64,000 nucleotides of DNA from Shewanella japonica (GTDB lineage: Bacteria; Pseudomonadota; Gammaproteobacteria; Enterobacterales; Shewanellaceae). Shown piece by piece: positions 9,210 to 17,953 of this stretch; the stretch's first letter is position 1; every line of letters starts with the position of its first letter. The notes under the pieces are model-generated. The model had not been told where the DNA came from, ran no database searches, and worked only from the letters and a program-made list of their open reading frames with translations. The stretch spans positions 1,843,001-1,907,000 of the forward strand of contig NZ_CP020472.1 of NCBI RefSeq assembly GCF_002075795.1, in the 5' to 3' direction. A program made the position numbers and the translations under genes.

Positions 9210-9736
9210 TGATGCTAATCCTGATGGATGTTTGGGACTCTGTCAGGGGCTTCATGGCCACCGGAGGAGATATCCTCTGGTTGGTTGCAGGTGTTTTATT
9301 CTTAATGTGGGTATTGATGCTCGAGCGCTTTTGGTACGTCAATTGGGTAGCACCAAAAGAGCATAAAGGCATTATCGACTTATGGAATAATCGAGAGGAT
9401 TCTACCTCTTGGTATGCGCACCGTATCCGTGAAGCTTGGATGTCCCAAGCAAAACAAGATATGAATGCTCGTATGCTGATGATCAAAACCTTAGTAGCAA
9501 TCTGTCCTATGATAGGTCTACTAGGAACCGTAACCGGTATGATAGCAGTGTTCGATGTGATGGCAGTTCATGGTACGAGTAACGCTCGTATGATGGCGGC
9601 TGGTATTTCAATGGCAACCATGCCAACGATGGCAGGAATGGTTGCAGCATTATCTGGTGTATTTTTTAGCACTCGATTAGATGCAAAAATGAAAATCAGT
9701 CTTGAAAAGCTTAAAGATAGCTTGCCGCACCACTAG
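9209..9736 (+). CDS. exbB: ExbB proton channel subunit
   Basis: This short ExbB-type protein of 175 residues has three predicted inner-membrane helices: near 15-35, then two around 95-120 and 130-150. It carries the family motif CPMIGLLGTVTGMIAVF and a conserved small-residue-rich helix (MAAGISMATMPTMAGMVAAL). ExbB pentamers with ExbD use proton motive force to energise TonB. The start at 9209 overlaps the preceding stop by one base (TAATG). It lacks the long periplasmic domain of the preceding TtpC-like protein, so the operon has two different channel subunits. Confidence 0.93.
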   Translation: MMLILMDVWDSVRGFMATGGDILWLVAGVLFLMWVLMLERFWYVNWVAPKEHKGIIDLWNNREDSTSWYAHRIREAWMSQAKQDMNARMLMIKTLVAICPMIGLLGTVTGMIAVFDVMAVHGTSNARMMAAGISMATMPTMAGMVAALSGVFFSTRLDAKMKISLEKLKDSLPHH

Positions 9737-9750
9737 AGAGAGTATTTAAA

Positions 9751-10155
9751 ATGGCACGTAAAAAGCATTTAAATGTAGAAGAAGAAGCACAAGTAGATAT
9801 GACTCCGATGCTCGACATCGTATTCATTATGCTTATCTTCTTTATTGTGACGACTTCGTTCATTAAGCCATCAGGCCTTGATTACAAGAAACCTGAAGCT
9901 TCTACGGCGACACAACAAAAATCTGCGAACATCTTTATTGGTGTTAGTAAGACTGGCGTTATCAAAATGGAAAACCGTCAGGTTGACATTGAGCGTGTAA
10001 CAGCAAACGTTGAGCGTATGTTAGCTGAAGCACCTGAAGCGGCGGTATTAATCGAAGCAGACCAAGAAGCCGAACATGGCCTTGTTGTTAAAGTAATGGA
10101 CAACGTTAAGAAAGCGGGTATCGATAAAATTTCGATTTCAGCGGGGAAAGACTAA
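9751..10155 (+). CDS. exbD: ExbD biopolymer transport protein
   Basis: This encodes 134 residues: a short cytoplasmic N-terminus, one membrane helix (MTPMLDIVFIMLIFFIVTTS, about residues 17-36) with the conserved Asp22 of the MLDIVF motif, and a periplasmic domain. That Asp is the protonatable residue of the ExbB-ExbD motor in the family. GAGAGAGTA precedes the ATG. It sits 14 bases after exbB and two bases before tonB, so it is firmly within the operon. Confidence 0.95.
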   Translation: MARKKHLNVEEEAQVDMTPMLDIVFIMLIFFIVTTSFIKPSGLDYKKPEASTATQQKSANIFIGVSKTGVIKMENRQVDIERVTANVERMLAEAPEAAVLIEADQEAEHGLVVKVMDNVKKAGIDKISISAGKD

Positions 10156-10156
10156 T

Positions 10157-10777
10157 ATGCTGAGAGCAATAGTATCACTCATTTTAGGTGCTGCTGTTAC
10201 TTTCGCCTTGTTTATCTTCATGGCCTTCTTGGTCGGTGGCGGCGCTAAGCGCGCCGACACCAAAACTGATTCTCCTATTATTGAGATCAGTATGGAGAAG
10301 CAGGATACGAAAGTTCAGGATAAGCCAAGGGTCAAACCTAAGCCGCCAGCGCCACCTGAGCAACCGCCTAAGCCGGAAACTACTCCGCCAGATACGTCAT
10401 CAGATATTGATACGAATATGGCATTTAACATGAGTGGTGTAGTGGCTGGTGGTGCGAGCACAGGCTTTAAACTCGGTAATATGATGACGCGTGACGGCGA
10501 CGCAACACCAATTGTACGTATTGATCCTCAGTACCCAATTGCTGCTGCTCGTGATGGTAAAGAAGGTTATGTACAACTTTCGTTTACTATTAACGAACTA
10601 GGCGGAATCGAAGACGTTAAAGTTATAAAAGCAGAACCTAAGCGTATTTTCGACAGAGAAGCAGTTAGAGCTCTGAAGAAATGGAAATACAAGCCTAAAA
10701 TCATTGATGGTAAGGCGATGAAGGTTCCTGGCATGACAGTTCAACTTGACTTCACTTTAGATAAAGGAGGTAGATAA
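10157..10777 (+). CDS. tonB: TonB energy transducer
   Basis: This is a TonB protein of 206 residues. It has an N-terminal membrane anchor (residues 5-28), a Pro/Lys-rich periplasmic spacer (KPRVKPKPPAPPEQPPKPE, about 52-75), and a C-terminal TonB domain with RIDPQYPIAAARDGKEGYVQ and AVRALKKWKYKP. The C-terminal domain binds TonB boxes of outer-membrane receptors. It follows exbD by one base and overlaps the next gene by one base. The spacer is short compared with E. coli TonB (239 residues in total), as is common for TonB2-type proteins. Confidence 0.95.
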   Translation: MLRAIVSLILGAAVTFALFIFMAFLVGGGAKRADTKTDSPIIEISMEKQDTKVQDKPRVKPKPPAPPEQPPKPETTPPDTSSDIDTNMAFNMSGVVAGGASTGFKLGNMMTRDGDATPIVRIDPQYPIAAARDGKEGYVQLSFTINELGGIEDVKVIKAEPKRIFDREAVRALKKWKYKPKIIDGKAMKVPGMTVQLDFTLDKGGR

Positions 10778-12027
10778 TGCGTAAAGTAAATACAATAGCT
10801 AGTGCATTAATGCTGACTTTATGTAGTACTTCTTTATTGGCTGTTTCAACCGCGCAAGCTGCTGAAAAATGTCCAATCGAAGAGCGTCAATCAAGAGCTG
10901 TTGGTGCAAGTGCTGGTAAAAAAGTTCAAAGAGCATTTGAAAGATATACAGAAGGTCAACTTGACGAAGCCATTGAGATCTTACTCGAAGTCAATACAAA
11001 AAATGATTTCGACAAAGCTTATATTGGTCGCATGATTGGCTCTTTCTATGCTGAAAAAGGTCAAATGAGTACCGCTATTAAGTACTTAAAGACTGCTGTA
11101 GATGCTGATATTCTTGGTGGTACAGATCACGCTGCAACATTACGTTTGTATGCTGATTTATTACTTCAAGAAAAACAGTTTAAGGAAGCAATTCCTTACT
11201 ACTACAAGTGGATGGATTTCACTTGTAAAGTTGACCCAATAGTATACCGCCGTGTTGGTATTGCTTACAGTGAACTTAAGCAGTGGGATAAAGTACTTGA
11301 AGTGGCTGACAAAGGTCTTTCCTTGATGGAAAAACCTGATAAAGGCCTTTATCAAATGAAATTGACTTCATACTTCAACCAAAAGAAGTATAAAGAGGCT
11401 GTAAAAGTACTAGAGATTATGGTGCCTTTATTCCAAGACGATAAACGTCTATGGGTTCAGCTTGCTCAGTTCTATTTGATGACTGAAGATTATACTAAAT
11501 CTTTAGCAACTTATGATTTAGCTTATAAAAATGGTTTTCTTGAGACTGATGGTAACATCACTCGTTTAGCTCAACTTATGTCGCAAAATGGTGCGCCTTA
11601 TAATGCTGCTAAAATTTATGAAAAGCATATGAAGTCTGGTTTGATTAAAGAGTCTGAAAAGTCTATTAAAATCTTAGCTGGTTTCTATCATAACGCTAAA
11701 GAGTTCAAGCAAGCAGCTAAACTATATGGTCAAGCTGCTGAGTTAACAGGAGATGCTGAGTTGTACCTTAAACAAGGTAAAATCTTAGCTATCGCTGAAC
11801 AGCCTAAAGCTGCAATTCCAGTGTTTGAAAAAGCACTTGCAGCTGGTTTAGATGAGCCAGGTGATGCTGAACTTGAGCTAACGTTAGCTCACTTAAGCCT
11901 AAAGCAATACAAATCTGCTTATAAACGTGCAAATCGAGCTGCTAAACACAGCAAGACAAAACGTAGCGCAAATAGCTATATTTCTTATATCAAAGAAAAA
12001 GCACGTATCAACAACATTACTTTGTAA
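10777..12027 (+). CDS. periplasmic TPR-repeat protein of TonB operon
   Basis: This protein of 416 residues has a signal peptide (cleavage near AQAAEKC) and tetratricopeptide-like helical repeats throughout, for example AFERYTEGQLDEAIEILLE, GSFYAEKGQMSTAIKYLK and KQGKILAIAEQPKAAIPVFE. A TPR protein is commonly the last gene of DUF3450-TtpC-ExbB-ExbD-TonB operons. It probably serves as a periplasmic scaffold, but its partner is unknown. It starts on the last base of tonB and is followed by a strong terminator that closes the operon. Confidence 0.88.
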   Translation: MRKVNTIASALMLTLCSTSLLAVSTAQAAEKCPIEERQSRAVGASAGKKVQRAFERYTEGQLDEAIEILLEVNTKNDFDKAYIGRMIGSFYAEKGQMSTAIKYLKTAVDADILGGTDHAATLRLYADLLLQEKQFKEAIPYYYKWMDFTCKVDPIVYRRVGIAYSELKQWDKVLEVADKGLSLMEKPDKGLYQMKLTSYFNQKKYKEAVKVLEIMVPLFQDDKRLWVQLAQFYLMTEDYTKSLATYDLAYKNGFLETDGNITRLAQLMSQNGAPYNAAKIYEKHMKSGLIKESEKSIKILAGFYHNAKEFKQAAKLYGQAAELTGDAELYLKQGKILAIAEQPKAAIPVFEKALAAGLDEPGDAELELTLAHLSLKQYKSAYKRANRAAKHSKTKRSANSYISYIKEKARINNITL

Positions 12028-12041
12028 GTTTGTTGATATCG

Positions 12042-12068
12042 AAAAGCCCCTTATGGGGCTTTTTTTTT
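12042..12068 (+). terminator. intrinsic terminator of TonB operon
   Basis: AAAAGCCCC and GGGGCTTTT flank TTAT and are followed by a run of T, 15 bases after the TPR gene stop. Confidence 0.95.
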
Positions 12069-12227
12069 ACTTTTCATTTATGGTTTATGTCTTAGGTAAC
12101 TTGTTATTCTAAGTTACAATTTATCGTTAGAGATATTCACTAAATTTAGATAAATTACACATAATAACTACAAAGTATCGGATCATTTTTTGGTAATACG
12201 TTTATTACCATCCATAGGGAAATTATT

Positions 12228-14063
12228 ATGCAAAAAACGCTACTCGCCGTATCAGTTTCATCACTTATGTTGTTGCAAGCTTGCAGTGAACCCGAAGCAA
12301 CCTCAGCTCCTGCTAATACTGTGACAACAGAAACTGCAGCCAAAGCGGTTAAAGAGCAATCAGCTGAAGATATTTACAAAGCAATGGCTGACAATTATTT
12401 TAATGATGTACTTGCTTTAGAGCCTATCTACGCAACCTATGTTGGTGTTAATGATTACAATGACCAATTTGGTGGCGCGTTAACAGAAGAATATTTAAAA
12501 CAGCGTCATGAGCTGAATTCAAAATACTTAAAACAAGCCAAAGCAATAGATGCTGATAAGTTACCTAAAAATCTGCAACTCAGCTTCGATATGTTTATTT
12601 ATGATAGGCATATGGATCTTGTTGCTGAAAGTTATCCGGAACATTTCATGCCGATGAATCAGTTCTATAGCACTGTGATTAGCATGGTGCAATTGGGTAG
12701 TGGTGAAAGTGCGCAACCTTTTAAAACGGTAGAAGATTATCAAAACTGGTTAGGTCGCTTATCTGGCTTCATCAATTGGGTTAAGTTAGCTCAAGTAAGA
12801 ATGGATGAAGGTATTAAGAGCAAAGTTGTACTGCCTAAAGTGCTTGTAGAAAGAATAATTCCACAACTTGATGCTCAGTTAGTTGAAACTGCCAGCGATA
12901 GTTTATTTTACACGCCAATTTCGTCTTTACCTGAAGACTTCAGTGACCAAGATAAAGCTGCGTTAACCAAGGAATATACTGCCCTTATCCAAGATGAGCT
13001 TCTACCTTCACTGACCCAATTAAGAGATTATTTTAAAGACACCTATTTACCGCATGCTCGCGCATCTGACGGTTGGTGGGGATTACCGAATGGCAAGGAA
13101 TGGTATCAGACATTAGCTAATCGTCACACAACAACGACCATGCCTGTTGACGAAATCCATCAAATTGGTCTTTCTGAGGTAAGTCGAATTTTATCTGAAA
13201 TGGATAAAGTGCGAGAGCAAGTTGGTTTTGAAGGCGATTTAACAGCATTTTTTGCATCGCTATCAAGCGAACCTGAATATTTCTTTGAAGATAGACAAGG
13301 TTTAATTGATGGGTACATGGCATTAAAAGACAGTATTAATAAAGAGCTGCCTAAGTACTTTAATGTCATGCCAAAAGCTGACTACATTGTTAAACCTGTT
13401 GAAAGCTTTAGAGAAAAATCAGCAGCAGGTGCTTCATATCAGTCGCCTGCGGTTGATGGTTCTCGTCCGGGTGTGTTTTATATCAATACTTATAATTTGA
13501 AGGCTCAACCTAAATGGGGTATGACGACTTTATCACTGCATGAAGCAGCTCCCGGACATCATTTCCAAATTGCGATTAAGCAAGAGTTAACTGGAATCCC
13601 TGAATTTCAACGTTTTCAAGGCTATACGGCATTTGAAGAAGGTTGGGCGTTATACGCTGAGTACTTAGGTATAGAAATGGGGTTATTCAAAGACCCGTAT
13701 CAATATTTTGGTAAATTATCTGATGAAATGCTAAGAGCGATGCGTCTTGTTGTTGATACAGGCTTACATTCAAAAGGTTGGAGTCGTGAGCAAGCTATCC
13801 AGTATATGAAAGATAACTCTCCAATGGCAGAATCAGATATTGTTGCTGAAGTTGAGCGCTATATGGCGATTCCCGGACAAGCACTTTCGTATAAGATTGG
13901 TCAGCTTACTATATTAAAATTACGAGCCGATGCAGAGTCAGAATTAGGTGACAAGTTTGATCTTAAAGGTTTTCATGATCAAATCTTAACCACTGGTTCA
14001 TTGCCTATGGCTGTGATGGAGAAAAAGATTGCACGTTGGGTCGAATCTGAATTGGCAAAATAA
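12228..14063 (+). CDS. DUF885 lipoprotein, putative zinc metallopeptidase
   Basis: This protein of 611 residues starts with a lipoprotein signal (LMLLQAC, Cys19), so it is probably anchored in the cell envelope. The body matches the DUF885 family, which resembles M2/M3-type metallopeptidases. The family signature HEAAPGHHF (about residue 440) supplies likely zinc ligands, and FEEGWALYAEYLG about 30 residues later supplies the third-ligand Glu. Family members are presumed peptidases, but their substrates are poorly known. AGGGAAA precedes the ATG. It is a single-gene unit between terminators. Confidence 0.88.
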   Translation: MQKTLLAVSVSSLMLLQACSEPEATSAPANTVTTETAAKAVKEQSAEDIYKAMADNYFNDVLALEPIYATYVGVNDYNDQFGGALTEEYLKQRHELNSKYLKQAKAIDADKLPKNLQLSFDMFIYDRHMDLVAESYPEHFMPMNQFYSTVISMVQLGSGESAQPFKTVEDYQNWLGRLSGFINWVKLAQVRMDEGIKSKVVLPKVLVERIIPQLDAQLVETASDSLFYTPISSLPEDFSDQDKAALTKEYTALIQDELLPSLTQLRDYFKDTYLPHARASDGWWGLPNGKEWYQTLANRHTTTTMPVDEIHQIGLSEVSRILSEMDKVREQVGFEGDLTAFFASLSSEPEYFFEDRQGLIDGYMALKDSINKELPKYFNVMPKADYIVKPVESFREKSAAGASYQSPAVDGSRPGVFYINTYNLKAQPKWGMTTLSLHEAAPGHHFQIAIKQELTGIPEFQRFQGYTAFEEGWALYAEYLGIEMGLFKDPYQYFGKLSDEMLRAMRLVVDTGLHSKGWSREQAIQYMKDNSPMAESDIVAEVERYMAIPGQALSYKIGQLTILKLRADAESELGDKFDLKGFHDQILTTGSLPMAVMEKKIARWVESELAK

Positions 14064-14093
14064 CGAATAACTGTTAGCTTGTTAGTTGAATAT

Positions 14094-14122
14094 ATATAGG
14101 GAGTTTTACTCCCTATATTTTT
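14094..14122 (+). terminator. intrinsic terminator after DUF885 gene
   Basis: TATAGGGAG and CTCCCTATA form a stem around TTTTA and are followed by TTTTT. Confidence 0.9.
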
Positions 14123-14155
14123 AGCAATTTTATCTACAATTAGTAGGAGTACATC

Positions 14156-14434
14156 ATGGTACAGGCAACTGCACGACACCTTTTAGTTAGCTCAGAAGAG
14201 CAATGTGAGCAATTGAAACAAGAAATTCTAGCGGGTGCCGATTTCGCTGAAATTGCAAAAGCAAATTCTTCATGCCCATCTGGATCACAAGGTGGAGAGT
14301 TAGGTTCATTTGGGCCAGGAATGATGGTTCGTGAATTTGACGAGGTTGTTTTTAGTGCGCCATTAAACGAAGTTCAAGGACCAGTGAAAACACAATTTGG
14401 GTATCACCTTCTTGAAGTAACAAGCCGCGGTTAA
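14156..14434 (+). CDS. ppiC: peptidyl-prolyl cis-trans isomerase C (parvulin)
   Basis: This is a single parvulin domain of 92 residues without a signal peptide, so it is cytoplasmic, and it matches PpiC in length and sequence. Conserved blocks are ARHLLV, GADFAEIAKANSSCPSG, GGELGSFGPGMMVREFD and TQFGYHLLEV. It catalyses cis-trans isomerisation of peptidyl-proline bonds. A Shine-Dalgarno (TAGGAG) lies just before the ATG. It is transcribed alone, with terminators on both sides. Confidence 0.96.
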   Translation: MVQATARHLLVSSEEQCEQLKQEILAGADFAEIAKANSSCPSGSQGGELGSFGPGMMVREFDEVVFSAPLNEVQGPVKTQFGYHLLEVTSRG

Positions 14435-14452
14435 TTTAACTCTTAATCGTCG

Positions 14453-14480
14453 AAGGCAGCTTTGGCTGCCTTTTTTATTT
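14453..14480 (+). terminator. intrinsic terminator after ppiC
   Basis: AAGGCAGC and GCTGCCTT form a stem around TTTG, followed by a T-rich tail. Confidence 0.95.
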
Positions 14481-14517
14481 TTTGTTACTCAATAAATTTA
14501 ATCAATGGAATTGATAA

Positions 14518-15054
14518 ATGATTGCATTATATACAGATAGGTTAGTCATTAGAACAATTCAGCAAAACGACTGGTCAAATGTGCTAGCAATTAATTCTGA
14601 TCAAACTGTGTTAACACATATTCGGCCTGTTACCTCTACTGCGGATATTGAGTCGACTTTTAAGCAACGGTTGAAACCATGGTCATACGATTCAGGTGAG
14701 TGGTTAACCTTAATCATTGAAACAATACAAGATAAGACGTTTGTAGGCTTAACCGGTTTTTATAAAGAGTCCGACGCGATGAATCGTGCTGAAGTAGGCT
14801 ACTTAATAAGTCCAAACCAACAAGGTTTAGGTTACGGCACTGAAAGTTTAAAAGCGGTTATCGATTGGGGAATACACGAATTCAATATTCAAAAGTTTAT
14901 CGGTTATTGTGCTGTCGATAACATTGGATCGGCTCAGGTAATGCGCAAGTGTGGATTTATCCAAGAAGGGTTATTAAGACAGAACCATCAGATTGGTGAC
15001 AGGCAAATAGATGAATACCTGTTTGGATTGCTTCAATCTGATATTAGGATTTAA
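14518..15054 (+). CDS. GNAT acetyltransferase, RimJ/RimL type
   Basis: This encodes a GNAT-fold N-acetyltransferase of 178 residues of the RimJ/RimL/SpeG-like class (Acetyltransf_3). Visible elements are the N-terminal RLVIRTIQQNDW strand-helix, the acetyl-CoA loop region NQQGLGYGTESLKAVIDW and the C-terminal block GYCAVDNIGSAQVMRKCGF followed by EGLLRQ. These are typical of enzymes that acetylate ribosomal proteins, aminoglycosides or small amines. The substrate cannot be told from sequence. The ribosome binding site is weak. It is not clearly in an operon with feoA, which starts 218 bases later. Confidence 0.9.
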   Translation: MIALYTDRLVIRTIQQNDWSNVLAINSDQTVLTHIRPVTSTADIESTFKQRLKPWSYDSGEWLTLIIETIQDKTFVGLTGFYKESDAMNRAEVGYLISPNQQGLGYGTESLKAVIDWGIHEFNIQKFIGYCAVDNIGSAQVMRKCGFIQEGLLRQNHQIGDRQIDEYLFGLLQSDIRI

Positions 15055-15272
15055 ACAATCAAGTTTAAATGAAATAAATTGCGAATTTTAAGCCATACAT
15101 AAATAAGCCATAAAATCACTTCTTAAACTCGGGCTTTTATCACATAATTACCAATACAATTGAAAACTATTCTCGTTTCCACTTATAAAACATGATCTAG
15201 GTAAAGGTATTGCGTAAATGTCTAATATAAAATTAATTAATTATAAAATTTTGCACGCAAGGTGGATGTCTA

Positions 15273-15512
15273 ATGAAGCTCAGTGAACTCAATCCTGGGG
15301 ATACGGCTAAGATCGCTGAAATCGGTCAACTTTCTTTACCTCAAACAGTAAAGCGGAAGTTGTTATCTATGGGGATTACACCTCATACAGCGTTCACAAT
15401 GTTACGCCGAGCACCAATGGGGAGTGGTGTAGAGTTAGAGTTACGCGGTAGCCGTTTATGTATGCGTCGCGATTTAGCAGATATCATTGAGGTGGTAGTA
15501 GCACATGACTAA
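15273..15512 (+). CDS. feoA: FeoA ferrous iron transport protein
   Basis: FeoA is a 79-residue SH3-like cytoplasmic protein that assists FeoB. The sequence shows the family pattern: MKLSELNPGDTAKIAEI, KRKLLSMGITPHTAFTMLR, APMGSGVELELRG and LCMRRDLADIIEV. AAGGTGG precedes the ATG by about 8 bases. It overlaps feoB by eight bases, so the two are translationally coupled. A weak Fur-like sequence (15161-15175) lies upstream but is not convincing. No feoC follows feoB. Confidence 0.96.
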   Translation: MKLSELNPGDTAKIAEIGQLSLPQTVKRKLLSMGITPHTAFTMLRRAPMGSGVELELRGSRLCMRRDLADIIEVVVAHD

Positions 15513-17799
15513 AGAATTTCATTGCGTCACTGTAGGTAATCCAAATGCAGGTAAATCAACTTTATTTAATGCATTAACAGGAGCGAATCAGCAAGTTGGT
15601 AACTGGTCAGGTGTTACAGTTGAGAAGAAAACAGGCTATTTCACGTTAGATAATACCAATGTTCATCTTACTGACTTACCAGGTATTTATGACTTGCTGC
15701 CAGCTGGCAACAGCTGTGATTGCTCCCTTGATGAGCAAATTGCCCAACAATATTTAGCAGATCAAAGAGTTGATGGGATTATTAACCTTGTTGATGCAAC
15801 TAACATTGAACGCCATTTGTATTTAACTGTGCAACTAAGAGAACTTGGTGTTCCTATGGTTGTGGTGTTAAACAAAATCGATGCAGCTAAAAAGCTTGGT
15901 ATTGAAGCGGATATCGAACGAATGAGCCAAGAGTTAGGTTGCCCTGTTGTTGCCGTTTGCTCTAGAGACGAATCAGATATAAAGCAAGTTCAAGATCAAG
16001 TGCTGAGTTTATTGAAAGGTGAGGTCACTGAATCTCCGCTGGTACTAGATTACGATGAGTCCATTGAGTCCGGTGTTAAAACGTTACAACAACATGCTGA
16101 AAACTTGAGCCGTGGTCGTGCACTAGCCATGCTAGGTAATGGCAATGGCTGTGGACAATGTGATAGTACCAGCCTTAAAGATGTAGTAAACAACTGTACT
16201 CAAATCGCTGAGCAGTCAGGTACCGACATTGAGGTACTTGTTGCCACGACAAGGTTTGATTTTGTTCAAAAAGTATTTGATGCATCAGTGAGCGTCGGTG
16301 AGCATGAAAGTGCAAGCGACAAACTAGATAAAATCATTCTTCACCCAGTGCTTGGTGTGCCAGTCTTTTTGCTGGTGATGTACTTAATGTTCATGTTTAG
16401 TATCAACGTTGGTAGCGCCTTTATTGATTTCTTTGATATTACTGCTGGTGCAGTATTTGTCGACCAATTTGGCGCCTTATTAGAATCTATTGGCTCACCT
16501 TTGTGGTTAGTAACTATTTTGGCTGGCGGTATTGGTCAAGGTATACAAACTGTGGCCACCTTTATTCCAGTTATTGCCGCATTGTTCCTCGCATTGTCAG
16601 TACTTGAAGCATCTGGTTATATGTCTAGAGCTGCTTTTGTCGTTGATGGTTTAATGCGTCGTATTGGACTGCCTGGAAAAGCGTTTGTTCCAATGATTGT
16701 AGGGTTTGGTTGCTCCGTTCCTGCCATTATGGCAACACGTACACTAGGCAGCGAGCGAGAAAGAATTGTCACAGGCATGATGGCACCATTTATGTCTTGT
16801 GGTGCTCGTTTGCCTGTATACGCCTTATTTGCTGCAGCATTTTTCCCAGAGTCGGGTCAAAATCTTGTATTTTTACTTTACATCATTGGTATTTTAGCCG
16901 CAGTTGGTACCGGCTTATTACTGCGTAGTACAGTGTTGCCAGGTACCAGTAGTGCTGTGGTGATGGAATTACCAAGTTATGAAATGCCAAAGGCGAAAGC
17001 GGTTTTTTCACGTACGACCAAACGTACAAAAAGCTTTATCCTAGGCGCAGGTAAGACGATTGTTATTGTTGTCACACTACTGAACTTTGTGAATGCCATT
17101 GGTACCGATGGTAGTTTCGGTCATGAAGACAGTAAAGAATCGGTATTGAGTGTACTGAGCCAAAAAGTCACGCCGTTTTTCTCTCCTATGGGAGTAGAGC
17201 AAGATAACTGGCCGGCAACAGTAGGTATTATTACAGGTATCTTTGCTAAAGAAGCCGTTGTTGGAACGCTTAACAGTTTATATTCAGATCCAACAGAAGG
17301 TGATGAAGAGCTTGCAAGTCTATCTGAAAGCTTCTCAGAAGCATGGGATACCATTCCTGAAAACTTATTCGGCATTGCACCAGAAGATCCATTGTCGATT
17401 GATGTAGGTAATGTAGAAAATATCGATGAAGCTGCAGAAGGGCAGGGGGTTGATCGTTCAACCTTCAGTGCACTACAAGCGGGTTTTAGCACTAAGGTTG
17501 CTGCTTTTGCTTACTTGTTATTTGTTTTGCTTTACACACCATGTGTTGCAGCAATGGGAGCATTAGTCAATGAGTTCGGTTCTAAATGGGCGCGTTTTGC
17601 AGCGCTATGGACCTTTGGTTTAGCATATGGCAGTGCCACTGTTGTATATCAAGGTGCAAATATAGCCAAGCACCCTGTTCAATCAATTGGCTGGATTTCA
17701 TTCTTCAGTATTGCATTGGTTGGGTTTTATTTCTGGCTTAAAAAGCAGGGTAAGAAAAATCAACAGATTATTCCTGATGTGCGAGTCATTACCGAATAA
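15505..17799 (+). CDS. feoB: FeoB ferrous iron permease
   Basis: FeoB is an inner-membrane Fe(II) transporter with an N-terminal G domain; this one has 764 residues, close to the usual length. G1 is GNPNAGKS (residues 11-18), G3 is DLPG (57-60) and G4 is NKID. Two membrane gate regions follow, with motifs such as GFGCSVPAIMATR and CGARLPVYALF that contain the conserved Cys residues. Near residue 210 a Gly/Cys-rich stretch (GNGNGCGQC) joins the G domain to the membrane part, and another CDC lies just after G3. Expression under iron limitation or anaerobiosis is expected from the family. Confidence 0.97.
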   Translation: MTKEFHCVTVGNPNAGKSTLFNALTGANQQVGNWSGVTVEKKTGYFTLDNTNVHLTDLPGIYDLLPAGNSCDCSLDEQIAQQYLADQRVDGIINLVDATNIERHLYLTVQLRELGVPMVVVLNKIDAAKKLGIEADIERMSQELGCPVVAVCSRDESDIKQVQDQVLSLLKGEVTESPLVLDYDESIESGVKTLQQHAENLSRGRALAMLGNGNGCGQCDSTSLKDVVNNCTQIAEQSGTDIEVLVATTRFDFVQKVFDASVSVGEHESASDKLDKIILHPVLGVPVFLLVMYLMFMFSINVGSAFIDFFDITAGAVFVDQFGALLESIGSPLWLVTILAGGIGQGIQTVATFIPVIAALFLALSVLEASGYMSRAAFVVDGLMRRIGLPGKAFVPMIVGFGCSVPAIMATRTLGSERERIVTGMMAPFMSCGARLPVYALFAAAFFPESGQNLVFLLYIIGILAAVGTGLLLRSTVLPGTSSAVVMELPSYEMPKAKAVFSRTTKRTKSFILGAGKTIVIVVTLLNFVNAIGTDGSFGHEDSKESVLSVLSQKVTPFFSPMGVEQDNWPATVGIITGIFAKEAVVGTLNSLYSDPTEGDEELASLSESFSEAWDTIPENLFGIAPEDPLSIDVGNVENIDEAAEGQGVDRSTFSALQAGFSTKVAAFAYLLFVLLYTPCVAAMGALVNEFGSKWARFAALWTFGLAYGSATVVYQGANIAKHPVQSIGWISFFSIALVGFYFWLKKQGKKNQQIIPDVRVITE

Positions 17800-17820
17800 G
17801 CATAAATAATGTTCAAATCA

Positions 17821-17852
17821 AAACCAGCATTTTAGTAAATGCTGGTTTTTTG
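17821..17852 (+). terminator. intrinsic terminator after feoB
   Basis: AAACCAGCAT and ATGCTGGTTT form a stem around TTTAGTAA, followed by T residues. Confidence 0.92.
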
Positions 17853-17953
17853 TTTTCTGATGATTATTTTTATCAAACAGGCATTGTAACTCACGTAAAA
17901 CTGTAGGATCATCGAAGGTCTGAAAATTTAAACCGTGCACTAAGAGGAACTCT

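Noticed and set aside
11927..12112. Small open frame across the TonB operon terminator
   Set aside because: It runs through the end of the TPR gene and the terminator hairpin, has no ribosome site and no family features.
15161..15175. Possible Fur box upstream of feoA (TGAAAACTATTCTCG)
   Set aside because: Only about nine of fourteen positions fit the 7-1-7 pattern, which is too weak in AT-rich DNA to list as a site.
17121..17492. Minus-strand open frame of 123 codons inside feoB
   Set aside because: It mirrors the feoB reading frame and has low-complexity Ser/Leu composition typical of antisense shadows.
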